Below, piece by piece: positions 8,627 through 18,792 of a stretch of 64,000 bases of DNA (positions within the stretch are counted from its first letter, which is position 1; each line of letters opens with the position of its first letter). The translations under genes and the position numbers were made by a program. Source of the stretch: Enterocloster sp963644495 (lineage in GTDB: Bacteria > Bacillota > Clostridia > Lachnospirales > Lachnospiraceae). Under the pieces are notes generated by a model that did no database searches, had not been told where the DNA came from, and was given only the letters and a program-made list of their open reading frames with translations. Where the stretch lies: assembly GCA_963644495.1 (NCBI GenBank), contig CAVIPV010000001.1, forward strand, positions 1 to 64,000, in the 5' to 3' direction.

Positions 8627-10477
8627 ATGGCAGGTCACAAAAATCAGGGAAATCAAGAAAATCAGGAACAGCAGAGATTGGATGAACATTTAGACAATTT
8701 TCAGGGTGAACTTTCAGAGCAGGACAGTAATGCGATCAAGGAATGGGCAGACAGGGAAGCGGAAAAGTACAAAGAACAGCTGCAGCAGCAGTTCCAGCCT
8801 GTGAATGCCACTGCCGAGAGAAAGAAAGAGAACCTGAGCGCCGAGCAGCAAAAAAAACAGACAACTTTTGAGAATACCAAAAAACGGTATCAGGATTTTC
8901 TGAAAGAGAATAAGGAAGCGCTGGATCATATCCATGGCGAACTGGAGACCCTGAACCAGCAAGAACAGAAGGAAGCAGACGAGAAATTTAAAGAGGAAGC
9001 GCCGAAAATCAATCACAAATACGATGAGAAATCAGCTTCAAAAAAAGAGCTGCTTAAGCAGGCTCAGGCAACTACCCAACTGCTGAAGGATGTTATTGAA
9101 ATCAAAAAAAATCTGGAACAGATTGAAAAAGATCGGGAAAAGGTAAAATATGTAGAATGGGGAGAGTACTCATGGAAAACAGATGAGACCACCGGTCTTC
9201 AGTTGCGTAAAGTAAAACAGAGTGCTATAGGTCTGAAATTCAACGAAGACGAGCAGAACGAAAACAAAACGGCGTATGAGGCAAAAATGGCTGAATTGAC
9301 CGCACAATTAAAAGAAATTGAAAAAGAAAAAAACAGCCTCGCAACAAAAATGTTCAACGTCTTTACCGGTAATAAAAAGAAATTAGCAGAACAGCTTGAA
9401 CAGAAGCAAAACGAAATATCAAGAGAAATGAAGTATTTTGCTGAAAAACAGACAGTTGCATTGAGCAAAGAAAGCAAATTAAAATCCGAACTCAAAACAA
9501 GCCAGGATCAGCTGACAGACGAGATGCAGAAATTCCGTAAGGATGAGGAAACCAACAATCAGCTCTTAGAACAAAAGAAACAGTTGGAGGAAAAACTGAA
9601 AAAGCTTACAGAAGACCAATCTGAACAAAACAAAAAGTCATTTCAGCTTGGAACTGCAAGCCAATTAGAAGAGTTTGTTCCCCGGGGTAAAGATGTCATA
9701 AAAAAGTGCGAAAATGATCTGGTTAAAATCGAGCAAGATCGTGAAAAAGCTCTTAAGCGTGCCCAGAAGACCATCCTGGAAGAATGTGTACTGAAAAATA
9801 AAGAGAAACACGATGATCTGGATAAGCAGAAAAAACGCTTAGAACAGCCTCTAAAAGAAAAAGAGCTTAACATGAAAGTGGCCGAGCAGGCTTATCAGAA
9901 TGATCTGACCAATTATGACAAAAACCTTCTGGAAATCAAACAGGAGGCGATCAGCAAGCGTACCAAACATAGCTCCGCATACTTTAATAAGTTAGATGCA
10001 TTGAAAGATGATCAGAAAAAGATCGAGGATCGCTTGAAAAAATATGCTCTGCTTTCACGGGCCATCGAAGAATTAAAACAAAGTCCTAAACAAGCAGGTT
10101 CAAACTCAGCCGAGTTCCAAACCATGATCAATGCACTGGAATCTTTCTCCACGCTCATGCACAACCCGGAATCCAAGCAGACTGATCTGGATCATTGCTG
10201 TATCGATGCCATTCAGGCATGCGAAGATTACGTAGAAAAGAGAAGCCGGGATACCTTCAGCTTTATGCGCAGTGATTTTGGCAAGTACAGAATCAACCGT
10301 GCAAATTCCATTTCCAGTGCCCTGCAGAAATTCAGTCCCGCAGTAACAGCTCATCTCAATCAGCAAAGAGAACATGCAGCTACCCGCGTGAAAGTATCTC
10401 TGATAGACAACAGCAATCAGAAACTGGTAAAAGCAAGTCCAATAGACATGCCTAAATCATTAGAAAAAACGAAATAA
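8627..10477 (+). CDS. Coiled-coil predicted effector, 616 aa
   Basis: 616 aa, almost entirely charged alpha-helix, with no signal peptide or membrane segment. Long Glu/Lys/Gln coiled coil spans about 20-470. The last 140 residues carry the shared helical module in the form SAEFQTMINALESFSTLM, then a CEDYVEKR-type helix and a YRINRANSISSALQ helix. This is comparable to the module in the proteins at 55208, 60071 and the kinases. The INFxQLK ending of its neighbours is absent. AGGAGG lies 8 bases before the ATG. Product unrecognised. Proposed cargo because of the shared module and the cassette promoter; it might instead be a scaffold. Confidence 0.6.
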   Translation: MAGHKNQGNQENQEQQRLDEHLDNFQGELSEQDSNAIKEWADREAEKYKEQLQQQFQPVNATAERKKENLSAEQQKKQTTFENTKKRYQDFLKENKEALDHIHGELETLNQQEQKEADEKFKEEAPKINHKYDEKSASKKELLKQAQATTQLLKDVIEIKKNLEQIEKDREKVKYVEWGEYSWKTDETTGLQLRKVKQSAIGLKFNEDEQNENKTAYEAKMAELTAQLKEIEKEKNSLATKMFNVFTGNKKKLAEQLEQKQNEISREMKYFAEKQTVALSKESKLKSELKTSQDQLTDEMQKFRKDEETNNQLLEQKKQLEEKLKKLTEDQSEQNKKSFQLGTASQLEEFVPRGKDVIKKCENDLVKIEQDREKALKRAQKTILEECVLKNKEKHDDLDKQKKRLEQPLKEKELNMKVAEQAYQNDLTNYDKNLLEIKQEAISKRTKHSSAYFNKLDALKDDQKKIEDRLKKYALLSRAIEELKQSPKQAGSNSAEFQTMINALESFSTLMHNPESKQTDLDHCCIDAIQACEDYVEKRSRDTFSFMRSDFGKYRINRANSISSALQKFSPAVTAHLNQQREHAATRVKVSLIDNSNQKLVKASPIDMPKSLEKTK

Positions 10478-10553
10478 AAGCAAATTCGGGATAACTGTTC
10501 CGTAAGTCTGTGCACTTGCTGTGCTGACTATAAGAAAACTTTTGCTTACTTAG

Positions 10554-10600
10554 TGCCCCCGTTACAGCCTATCAAGCTGTAGCTGGGGCATGATTTTTTC
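10554..10600 (+). terminator. Intrinsic terminator after coiled-coil gene
   Basis: Stem TGCCCC / GGGGCA with an inner stem TTACAGC / GCTGTAG, followed by TGATTTTTT on the plus strand, about 75 bp after the stop at 10477. It may also slow minus-strand transcription from the kinase gene ending at 10614, but the minus side has no T run. Confidence 0.75.
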
Positions 10601-10613
10601 AAAGCACCCCCCA

Positions 10614-13600
10614 TCATGGTAACCGTTGCTTTTGGCTAACTTTTATAGTAGGTATCTGTTTTTCCGCCTGTGGCTGTGATTTTTCCATTCCTAATTCTCC
10701 GGTATACAGTGTATTCAGTATGCCCTTTACTTCGCGGCCGGAAATCTGAGGTTTTTCCTTCGGCCTTTCTCCGCCGTTTTTCTTCGCAGATGAAGTATAC
10801 TCCTTCATGGCTGCATTGTAACGACTGATCACATCTTCGATCTGCATTCTCAGCTTTGTGGGTGCCTCTTTGTTTTCGCAGGTTTTGCTCTTTTCCAACT
10901 CTGTAGCATACTTGCGGATCTTTTCCAGATCAGCACATACCGACTTCATATCTGCCCTGTCTTCCACTTTATTCCGGATGGCTTTCTGTAATTGTTCCAC
11001 AGAGATACTCTGTTTGTCTGTTTGCACAGAGAGACTGCCTGTCTCCCGGAAACTCTGGGCATAGTTCCACAGGTTGCTCTGGGCCTTCAGTGCATCGATA
11101 CCTGCCACATGTACCGGATCATTGGCTTTATGCTTCTTTAAATTGCTCTGGAGCGTTGTCTTCATCCTGCCGTAGATCTGGTTCTGAAGGTAATCGGCTA
11201 GCTGAAGGTCATTTTTCTTCTCTATTTTTGCCTTGTGTCTTGCCTGCAGCTCTGTACCGCTTTCCAGAAATTTCTCACTTTCCCGTTTTCCGCGGATGAA
11301 ATTTAAAAGGTCTCCGGCTGCATCGATGCGGGCCTGGTTATCCGGCTTGATCTTAAGAATATGGGTTTTGGTACGATAGCGCCGGATCTGCTGCTCCAGA
11401 TTCTGCCGTGCCGACTCCAGATTCCTATAACATTCCTTCAGCTTATCTTCCATGGACTTTCGTGGCTCCGCTTTCTTTCCCACTTCCGGCTGCGGATTGA
11501 TCAGATTCTCTTTTTTGCCGGATAAGATCTCCTCCATCTTCTCATATTCCTTTGTATAGTTCTGAAAAGCGGTATACATGGACCGGAATTTACTGCTGCG
11601 GTCCTGAAGATGGTTTCCGCCGTTATCATCCATACGTTTCTTGATATCCTGCAGCTTCCGGTACTCCTCCTGCTGCAGCTGCATCAGCTTTTTCCGGTCG
11701 ATCTCAAGCCCCTGCTTGCTGTACTTAACAGGTGCTCTGCCCCTGTTATCCACTCCTATCATTTTATTACTTTTCGCCAGCTTAGTATCGCCCAGATGCG
11801 TATCTGCCATGTAGAAAATGTTGCTGGGAGTCACGTACTTTGGCTGATGGCTGATGGGGTCTATCCCCGCCTCCACTTTCTCAGGTATCAGCATATCCAG
11901 CGTAAGCTGATTCCATTCCTCTTCCTTTACAATATGGATGGAATCTTCTTTGCCTACTACCTTGTCCTCCCGGATCGGAAGCTCCTTCTGTTTGCGGCCG
12001 TTGCGGATCATATTCTGCAGCTGGGTCAGTCTCTCAGATGCTGCCGTCACCTGTTCTTTCTTGAACTGATAGGGCTTTAGCAGATCCGTCAGTTCCCGGG
12101 GCGTCATGGCTTCTATGGCAGCAGCCATTTTCGGTGTTATGATTTTCAGGTTCTCAGGCTTTGCAAGCCGCAAGACACCGCCTGTTTTCAGTGCTCCGAA
12201 GGAGTTATCATTGTCGATCCCCTGTACGCCTGACAGCTTTGGATGCTGCGGATCTGAAAAATCCTGACGGATGAAAAAGTTATTTGCATGGCGGTCTGTA
12301 TTGGCACACAGATAATCAAGGATCTGCAGATCCGCCAGAGAGCTGAGCATTTCTTTGCTGTCAAACTGACTGATATCCACCGTATAGAAGGGATCCCCGT
12401 TGGTGAGGTAAGCCGGGTCCGCCATATCCGGACCGGCTGCATCCATCATTACACCGGATATATTCTCCCCCTGTCTCTTTACAACGACGCGCCGGCTGCC
12501 TGCTAAAAGCTTAGGAAATCCCAGTCTGTTTGCCACATCATTCATGGCACTGGATCGTTTGGCGATCTCATCTCCCGACTTGATCCCTGACTGGGACATT
12601 ACCCCATGACGGGTTCGGTTTTTGTCAATCTCCACTGACAATTTTTTCATGATGCCCCTGAAATTCTCATCTTCTTTATGTTCCACGGAAATAAAGGCTG
12701 CATGTTTTATGTAAAAGTTCAGTGCATCTACGTTTACTTTCTGTTCTGTGTAAATGGCAGCGGTTCGGAATGCATTCAGTTCCGCACGCATGTCTCCTAT
12801 TCCAAGTATTCTTTTGAAATAAGCTTCATAGTCCGGATATTGTTCCATATAACGTTTAAAGATCTTTTCCGCATCATAAAACTCGCTGGTCTCCTGAAAC
12901 TCCGGGGTAAAGAGTCCCTGACGCAAACCGCCGTTTTCATCTATGTATTCCACAGCCTCACGGCTGCTCATAAAAGCACCTACCGGCGGATCATTCTGGG
13001 TATTCTGCAATTCCACGGTCGGAATCTTTGAGCCGCGGAGTACATGAGCCAGCGGCAAAAGCTGATCCGGTGAAAGCCCTTTCAGCTGATTGTAATTCTG
13101 TAAAAGCAGGGTGCTTAAGGTATTGTATATCGCCCCTTCATTTCCTGTGGTTTCCAGTCTGGTAACATCCTTGATGCACTCTCCAAACAGATCCGTAAGC
13201 TCCTCATATTCCCGTTTGGTCATAGGAAGACAGCTTCCTGACTGGTTGCGGCTGATATAATGCAGCTGCATCCGGGACAAAAGCTGATCCATATCCTGTT
13301 TCAGGATCTGAGCACTTTTCTGCTGATCTCCTACAAACTCCCGGACTGCGTTCCACTGGTCAAAAAGCTCCTCATACGCAGTACCGGCTACCAGATCATA
13401 ATAGGGGGAATTCTTGTCAACTAACGGCAGGGGGGCTTTTTTCTGTTCTCCTCCGGCCAAAGACCGCTGCCTGGATTCTTCCATATCCTTTTTCACAAGG
13501 AAATTCTTGTACTTTTTCGGGTCGCTCTGCCACTTCTTATAGGTATCCATCAGAGTCGGATTATTTTCCAGAGACTGCAGCTGCAGCACACACCAGAGCT

Positions 13601-13874
13601 TATCAAGCTCCTGTTTTAGATTCTTTTCACTGCGGCTGTCTTCCGGAAACAGTTCATCTTTTTCTTTCCCTCCGGTCAGACCCAGGCAATCATAAATGGA
13701 GAATAATCTCTCGTAACTATCCTCTTCCTGATATACATAGTCCTTGTCTGCAAGCTCCAGAATCCCCTGCAGTGCCTCATCCATCGCCTGTGCCTGTTCC
13801 CCGGTTACGGTTCGCAGAAGCTGTATACACTCTTCATCCTGCTTTTCTTTCTCTGCCGGGATCGTATATCTCAT
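10614..13874 (-). CDS. Large kinase-like predicted T4SS effector, paralogue 2
   Basis: 1086 aa. All landmarks of the kinase family are present: MRYTIP start; MQLHYISRNQSG and LPMT block; SSREAVEYIDENG; LCANTDRHANNFF at about residue 527; GIDNDNSFG about 27 residues later; LKIITPKMAAAI; helical module (SKFRSMYTAFQNY onward); SNLWNYAQS; and a C-terminal REVKGILNTLY. Predicted cytosolic protein with no export signal. Its ATG directly follows the TAA of the upstream kinase gene (13875), and the AGGAGG lies inside that gene, so the two should be translationally coupled. Both kinases therefore depend on the cassette at 17290. The pair differs mainly in its N-terminal and C-terminal thirds, suggesting different targets with a common catalytic core. 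Function inferred from motifs only. Confidence 0.72.
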   Translation of the reverse strand: MRYTIPAEKEKQDEECIQLLRTVTGEQAQAMDEALQGILELADKDYVYQEEDSYERLFSIYDCLGLTGGKEKDELFPEDSRSEKNLKQELDKLWCVLQLQSLENNPTLMDTYKKWQSDPKKYKNFLVKKDMEESRQRSLAGGEQKKAPLPLVDKNSPYYDLVAGTAYEELFDQWNAVREFVGDQQKSAQILKQDMDQLLSRMQLHYISRNQSGSCLPMTKREYEELTDLFGECIKDVTRLETTGNEGAIYNTLSTLLLQNYNQLKGLSPDQLLPLAHVLRGSKIPTVELQNTQNDPPVGAFMSSREAVEYIDENGGLRQGLFTPEFQETSEFYDAEKIFKRYMEQYPDYEAYFKRILGIGDMRAELNAFRTAAIYTEQKVNVDALNFYIKHAAFISVEHKEDENFRGIMKKLSVEIDKNRTRHGVMSQSGIKSGDEIAKRSSAMNDVANRLGFPKLLAGSRRVVVKRQGENISGVMMDAAGPDMADPAYLTNGDPFYTVDISQFDSKEMLSSLADLQILDYLCANTDRHANNFFIRQDFSDPQHPKLSGVQGIDNDNSFGALKTGGVLRLAKPENLKIITPKMAAAIEAMTPRELTDLLKPYQFKKEQVTAASERLTQLQNMIRNGRKQKELPIREDKVVGKEDSIHIVKEEEWNQLTLDMLIPEKVEAGIDPISHQPKYVTPSNIFYMADTHLGDTKLAKSNKMIGVDNRGRAPVKYSKQGLEIDRKKLMQLQQEEYRKLQDIKKRMDDNGGNHLQDRSSKFRSMYTAFQNYTKEYEKMEEILSGKKENLINPQPEVGKKAEPRKSMEDKLKECYRNLESARQNLEQQIRRYRTKTHILKIKPDNQARIDAAGDLLNFIRGKRESEKFLESGTELQARHKAKIEKKNDLQLADYLQNQIYGRMKTTLQSNLKKHKANDPVHVAGIDALKAQSNLWNYAQSFRETGSLSVQTDKQSISVEQLQKAIRNKVEDRADMKSVCADLEKIRKYATELEKSKTCENKEAPTKLRMQIEDVISRYNAAMKEYTSSAKKNGGERPKEKPQISGREVKGILNTLYTGELGMEKSQPQAEKQIPTIKVSQKQRLP

Positions 13875-16800
13875 TTATAAACCTCCTTTCTTCATTCCGA
13901 CCGCTGCCGTTTTTTCCGGCTGGTTCTGCTCTGCGATCGACATTTCATTTTTATAGACTTTGTTAAGCATATCACGCACATAGCGGGGCCCGATCTCTTT
14001 TTTCCCGTTCTCCTGCACTAAACCGTCGATCTGTTCATACAGTGCCCTGCTTTCATTCAGCCGATTTGCAGACTGTTCACGCATCTTTGTAAGCTTAATC
14101 TGTTCTGCCTGATCGATCTTCTTGTCCTGAAGCTTTTTGTCAAGGAGAGCCATCTTTTTTTCCTCTTTCTTGCCCTGTGCGTCTACATAGTCCCGAATGA
14201 TTTTTACATCTTCATAGATCTGTGCCGGATCCGCTTTTTCTGCCAGCTTTTTACGGATATCATATTGCATCAGCTTCAGAGAGGTTTTCTGTTTCTGTGC
14301 ATTTTCTCCCTGAATATTTTTAACAGACAGCATTCCGTCTGAGGTCACAGTCTGGCTGTAATTCCACAAACGCTCCTGTGCCTTTAAGGCCTTGAGTCCC
14401 TGAACATGCACCGGATCATCTTCTCTCAGCTGTTTTAAATTATTCAGAAGCCTGTTCTTCATTTGGCTTCCGATCTGTTCGGACAAATACGCAGCTAACT
14501 GAGAATCTGTTTTTTGACTCATTCTTTCCTTATGCTGCTCCTGCAGCTTGTTGCCGGTCTCATAAAATTTAACACTTTCCGGCTTCTCCTGAACCGTCTG
14601 CAAAAGCTTACGTGCAATGACACACCGCTCCATGGAATCTCCTCTTAAGAAGAGCACATGCTTTTTCTTGTCATACTTTCGGATTGACTGTTCCAGAGCC
14701 TTTCTGGCCTGTTCCAGAGCGCTGTAGCCCTCTTTCAGCTTTTCATCCAGGCTTTTTTCGTTCTTTTTATCTTTCTTTTTCTCCACCGGATTGATGAGAT
14801 TTTCTTCATTGTCCTTGCTTTCCTTATCTTCGCCCCGCAGGACTTTTCCCAGATCCTCATATTTCCTTATATAATTGTCTAAGGCTGTGCTCATGTCTTT
14901 GTATTCTCTGGTGCGGTGTTCCAGATCCTGGCCGCCATGATTGAGGAAGAGTTTTTTTGCATTCTTAAGAATTTCACAGTCATCCGTCCGAAGTTCTTCC
15001 AGTTTTTTAAGATCAGTTCCTTTCAGGCCATGATCGTTGTACCGGATCGGATCCATAAGGGCCTTGTCATTCAGGACCGGCGCTTTTTCAGGAATCATTT
15101 GCGCATTACGCCCCATTTTTTTCTGATACTGCTTAAGATCACACCTTGCAGAATCTGCCATCCAATAAATGTTGCTGGGTCTTTCCCCATTGACCATCTC
15201 CGGTATCAATGCATTCATGGTCAGTTTTTTCCAGTCTTTATCTTCCTTTGCAATGAAGATCGTATCCTCTTCGTTCACCAGTTTTCCATCGTAGACTCCT
15301 GAACGACCCTTCTTTTCATATTTACTTATCATATCCTGCAAAGTCTGCAGACGGATTTTAGCAGCACTGATCTGCTCTCTCCGGAAGCCATAGGGTGCAA
15401 GGATCTCTTCCAGTTTTTCCGGCTTCATATTCTTGACAGCCTCTGCCATCTTCCCGGTTATAACCTTTAAATTTTCTTTGTCTGCCAGCCTAAAAATACC
15501 TCCTTCGGAGATTGATCCAAAGGAATTGTCGTTGTCTATTCCCTGAACTCCCCGAATCTTCGGCGCATTTGGATCGGAAAAATCCATTTTAAGGAAAAAG
15601 TTGCTTGCGTGGCGGTCTGTATTCCCACACAGATAATCCAATATCTGAAGATCTGCAAGAGAGCTTAGCAGATCTTTATTATCAAATTGTGATTGATCCA
15701 TGTTGAAAAACGGGTGTCCCTTCGGCAGACTGTCCGTGTCTAAGGCATCCGGATCTGCTTCTTCCATCATAATACCCGGTATTTCCTTATCCCCCTGCTT
15801 TACCGTTACGCGACGGCTTTTCGCCAGCAGCTTGGGAAACCCAAGGGCTTCCGCCACATCACACATAGCACTGGAACGATTCGCCAGTTTATCGCCTGCC
15901 TGGATTCCTGTTTCGTTAAATACGTAATGGTAGCCTTTGATATTCTTAATGTCTTTTGCAAGCTGCATAAAGACCTTTTTAAAGTCTCCATCCTTGTCGT
16001 CCTCGCGGATCCACTTGAAATTTTCCAGTGCCACTTCCAGTGCATTACTTGGCGATTTTTTTTCTTCATTAATGGCAGCTGTCTCAATCCTGTTATAAAT
16101 ATTCCGATTATTTTTTATTTTTTTTAAATAATTCTCATATTCCGGATAGGTCCGGATATAGAGATTCATAAGTTTCTTTGCATCCTGACTCTGCTTGGCC
16201 AGTTCCTTCTCCGGTGTAAAGATACCCTGCCGCAGCTTTCCGGTTTCATCAATATACTCCACGGTCTGACGGCTGCTCAGGTTTTTGCCTACGGTATTGT
16301 TTTCTGTATCCTGAAGATATACTACCGGATCCTTGGCACCGCGGATCACATCCCCCAGAGGCGGCAGTTCCTCATCCGGTGAAAGGCTGTTTAACGCCTT
16401 CTGGTTCTGAACAAGCAGAGAGTGCATAGCCTTATATTCCGGTCCATTTTTCTCTGCATCTGTAAATTGCTCTAAATCTCCCAGACACACATCGTGCGCA
16501 AACTGAAGGTCTGAGTATTCTGCCTGTTTCATAGGAAGCATTGCTCCGGTTCCGCTGCGGGTGAGATAATGAAGCTGCATGATAGATAACAGCTTTTCCA
16601 TATCTCCTTTCAGTTCCCCGGCAGAAGGTGAATTCTGCAGCTTCATCCAGCTATCCTGCAGCTCCATATAGGCCGTACCGGAAACCTGATCGTAATAAGG
16701 GGATTTTTCATCAATAGGCGTAAATGTCTCACTGCCGTTTTGATTCTGCAGCGGTGCTTCCAGCTGTTCTTGCACTTCCTTATCACGAAGCTTTTTATCA

Positions 16801-17246
16801 TATTTGTCCGGATCTGCCTGATACAGATCATAAGTACCGGCCAGAGTTGTCTCTTTCTGCTCCTGGGGATCTTCTTCTCTTAACAGGGAATAAAGCTCCA
16901 TGACTCTCCACAGCTTTTCCAGCTCTGCCTGGAAATGCCGATTGTTGCGGACATCATTCGGGAACATCTTATCCACCGAAACAGGCTGTCGTTTCTTTTC
17001 CCCATTCTCGTCCTGAACCTCTTCCATCGGCACAAGTTTAAAATCCAGATAGGACTGGTACAGGGCATTATAAGCTTCCTGGGGAGAAGCATTATATTTG
17101 TTCGTACTGCCTGCATAGTTTGCTATAAAGCTTAATGTTTTCTGGACTCTTGCTGCCTCACTGTCACTTGCAGAAAGCACTATACGCTTCTGTTCCTGCT
17201 CCAGTATTTCCTTATTCCGATCCCCCTTTGGAATCTGATATCTCAT
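13875..17246 (-). CDS. Large kinase-like predicted T4SS effector, paralogue 3
   Basis: 1123 aa, first gene of a two-kinase operon. MRYQIP start with AGGAGG 8 bases upstream. Conserved blocks: MQLHYLTRSGTG; SSRQTVEYIDETG (about 335); LCGNTDRHASNFF (about 545); GIDNDNSFG (about 572). LKVITGKMAEAV is the most divergent version of the otherwise LKIITPKMAAAV strand. The helical module, ERLWNYSQT and a C-terminal RDMLNKVY motif follow. A Lys/Glu-rich segment precedes the C-terminal motif. The DRHxxN Asp and Asn and the DxDxxFG aspartates are intact, so it is predicted to be active. The fold assignment (HipA/PI3-4K-like) is from motif resemblance and needs a structure-based comparison. Confidence 0.72.
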   Translation of the reverse strand: MRYQIPKGDRNKEILEQEQKRIVLSASDSEAARVQKTLSFIANYAGSTNKYNASPQEAYNALYQSYLDFKLVPMEEVQDENGEKKRQPVSVDKMFPNDVRNNRHFQAELEKLWRVMELYSLLREEDPQEQKETTLAGTYDLYQADPDKYDKKLRDKEVQEQLEAPLQNQNGSETFTPIDEKSPYYDQVSGTAYMELQDSWMKLQNSPSAGELKGDMEKLLSIMQLHYLTRSGTGAMLPMKQAEYSDLQFAHDVCLGDLEQFTDAEKNGPEYKAMHSLLVQNQKALNSLSPDEELPPLGDVIRGAKDPVVYLQDTENNTVGKNLSSRQTVEYIDETGKLRQGIFTPEKELAKQSQDAKKLMNLYIRTYPEYENYLKKIKNNRNIYNRIETAAINEEKKSPSNALEVALENFKWIREDDKDGDFKKVFMQLAKDIKNIKGYHYVFNETGIQAGDKLANRSSAMCDVAEALGFPKLLAKSRRVTVKQGDKEIPGIMMEEADPDALDTDSLPKGHPFFNMDQSQFDNKDLLSSLADLQILDYLCGNTDRHASNFFLKMDFSDPNAPKIRGVQGIDNDNSFGSISEGGIFRLADKENLKVITGKMAEAVKNMKPEKLEEILAPYGFRREQISAAKIRLQTLQDMISKYEKKGRSGVYDGKLVNEEDTIFIAKEDKDWKKLTMNALIPEMVNGERPSNIYWMADSARCDLKQYQKKMGRNAQMIPEKAPVLNDKALMDPIRYNDHGLKGTDLKKLEELRTDDCEILKNAKKLFLNHGGQDLEHRTREYKDMSTALDNYIRKYEDLGKVLRGEDKESKDNEENLINPVEKKKDKKNEKSLDEKLKEGYSALEQARKALEQSIRKYDKKKHVLFLRGDSMERCVIARKLLQTVQEKPESVKFYETGNKLQEQHKERMSQKTDSQLAAYLSEQIGSQMKNRLLNNLKQLREDDPVHVQGLKALKAQERLWNYSQTVTSDGMLSVKNIQGENAQKQKTSLKLMQYDIRKKLAEKADPAQIYEDVKIIRDYVDAQGKKEEKKMALLDKKLQDKKIDQAEQIKLTKMREQSANRLNESRALYEQIDGLVQENGKKEIGPRYVRDMLNKVYKNEMSIAEQNQPEKTAAVGMKKGGL

Positions 17247-17289
17247 AAATCTGCCTCCTTACATATGCCGTTTTTATCTTTCTGAGCCT

Positions 17290-17325
17290 ATTATAACATG
17301 GGAAACAGGACAAATGTGGGACAAA
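17290..17325 (-). promoter_or_regulatory. Direct-heptamer cassette promoter of two-kinase operon
   Basis: Minus strand: TTTGTCC, CACA, TTTGTCC, 12 bp, perfect TATAAT with an extended TG. It drives the operon 13875-17246 plus 10614-13874. Confidence 0.85.
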
Positions 17326-17356
17326 AATGTATCTTTTTCACCATTCCCCATCCATA

Positions 17357-17405
17357 AAAAAATCAACAGGTGCTGCGATCACAAACCGCAAAACCTGTTG
17401 ATTTT
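17357..17405 (-). terminator. Intrinsic terminator after lipoprotein gene
   Basis: A 12-bp stem AAAATCAACAGG / CCTGTTGATTTT with a 23-base loop. On the minus strand the stem runs into seven T residues, a classic intrinsic terminator about 40 bp past the stop at 17446. Confidence 0.88.
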
Positions 17406-17445
17406 ATTCTATCTAATCACTTAACAATCTCTTCTGCCCATCATT

Positions 17446-18627
17446 TTATTTTACCACCGTAAAATTAACCGGGCTCTTTCCTTCGCTTTCTTCGTAGAGA
17501 GCGTGGAAGTCATCTTCGCTTGTAATGTCTGATGCTGAGATATCACCTTTTGTGTCGTAGCTTGCTTCACCCTTGTCATCGTAGGAAACTGAAGCATATT
17601 TAATATAACTCAGCACATATTTACCGTCTGCATTGGTTGTTACATCTTCCTCTGCGTACTGGCGGGGAGTGCTGTAATAGAGGATTCCGTCCTCAACTGT
17701 TACCGGATAAGCGGTACCGCCGGTCTGTACTGATGCAAGAAGTTCTGCTCTGTCATTATTTTCCACGTAAAGCACTGCATCGATGCCACAGTTTACTCCA
17801 TTATCTTCATAAGTACCGGAGCTTACAGCAAGAATATCTCCCTCATAGCCGTTTAAGTTAATATATGCGTAACCGGCACCTACCGGAAGACCGGCAATGA
17901 TCTCATCATAGGAGGTATAAGCTGCCCGTGTAAATGTAATAGCCGGTACATCGGAGATCGCGTCAAAGAGAGCGTTAAACTGCTCCTCTGTCTCCACGCT
18001 GCTGTCCTCTGTGCTGTCCCCTTCTGCCGTCTGGCGTACAAATCCGCTGTAGGTGGTCTTTGCACCGTCTGACTGGGTCTTATCAATACTTCTTGTATAG
18101 GTAAGTCCGTTGGTATCTCCATTGATCTGCATTTCACCGTACTCTGTATCGGTGCAGGCATAGAGGGTGCTGTCATCACAGCGCAGGGGGTGTTTTTCGT
18201 CACCGAAAGCGTTTCCTACATTGACCAGCCTGTCCTCCTTATTGTATGCATAGAAGGAAGCTTCCGTGGCGGTGCCGTCTGTGTCTGATACATGATCGGA
18301 TACAGCCAGAACATAGGCGGTAGAACCGGCCAGCTGGATATAGGCAAAGCCCTCATTTTCACCGTCCAGATAACCTACAATGTCATTGTAGTTGTCAAAG
18401 GTGTCTATATACGCACGTTCCTGTACGAAATCAGCAGGCATAAAATCAGGATCCACAGCCGGTTCCTCTTCTTTTGCTGTTGTTTCTTCTGCCGTAGTTT
18501 CCGCTGCTGTTGTTTCCTGCGCGGTTGTCTCCTCTGCCTTCTTTTCTGTTGCTGCCTGTCCGCAGCCTGTAAGCAGATTACCTGCCACAGCAGCTGCGAT
18601 CATCCATGTCACATATTTTTTCTTCAT
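17446..18627 (-). CDS. Lipoprotein with duplicated extracellular domain
   Basis: 393 aa from the ATG at 18627, chosen because GAGGAGG lies 9-10 bases upstream. An in-frame start at 18660 has no such site. The N-terminus MKKKYVTWM leads to a lipobox LLTGC with Cys22, then a Thr/Glu/Ala-rich linker with repeated ETTA. The rest holds two similar halves of about 150 residues, each with a YNDIVGYL or YDEIIAGL helix, a GFAYIQL or GYAYINL strand, then (L/I)LAVS. I do not recognise the family. It has its own cassette promoter and terminator, so it is a monocistronic member of the regulon. A surface role (docking, adhesion, or protection from the system) is possible but unproven. Confidence 0.7.
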   Translation of the reverse strand: MKKKYVTWMIAAAVAGNLLTGCGQAATEKKAEETTAQETTAAETTAEETTAKEEEPAVDPDFMPADFVQERAYIDTFDNYNDIVGYLDGENEGFAYIQLAGSTAYVLAVSDHVSDTDGTATEASFYAYNKEDRLVNVGNAFGDEKHPLRCDDSTLYACTDTEYGEMQINGDTNGLTYTRSIDKTQSDGAKTTYSGFVRQTAEGDSTEDSSVETEEQFNALFDAISDVPAITFTRAAYTSYDEIIAGLPVGAGYAYINLNGYEGDILAVSSGTYEDNGVNCGIDAVLYVENNDRAELLASVQTGGTAYPVTVEDGILYYSTPRQYAEEDVTTNADGKYVLSYIKYASVSYDDKGEASYDTKGDISASDITSEDDFHALYEESEGKSPVNFTVVK

Positions 18628-18733
18628 TTTTAATTTTCCTCCTCTTATATAAAAACGCATCCGTTCTTTGGGCGTTTTATTTATTTTTTAGGTGCAGGAA
18701 AGACTCCGAGAGAACATTCCTACGAACAGCCTT

Positions 18734-18769
18734 ATCATACCATGTTATATGGGACAAATGTGGGACAAA
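18734..18769 (-). promoter_or_regulatory. Direct-heptamer cassette promoter of lipoprotein gene
   Basis: Minus strand: TTTGTCC, CACA, TTTGTCC, 12 bp, TATGAT with an extended TG. It starts directly after the end of the YdcF-like gene (18793). Confidence 0.83.
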
Positions 18770-18792
18770 AAGCGATCTTTTTTCTTAAACTT

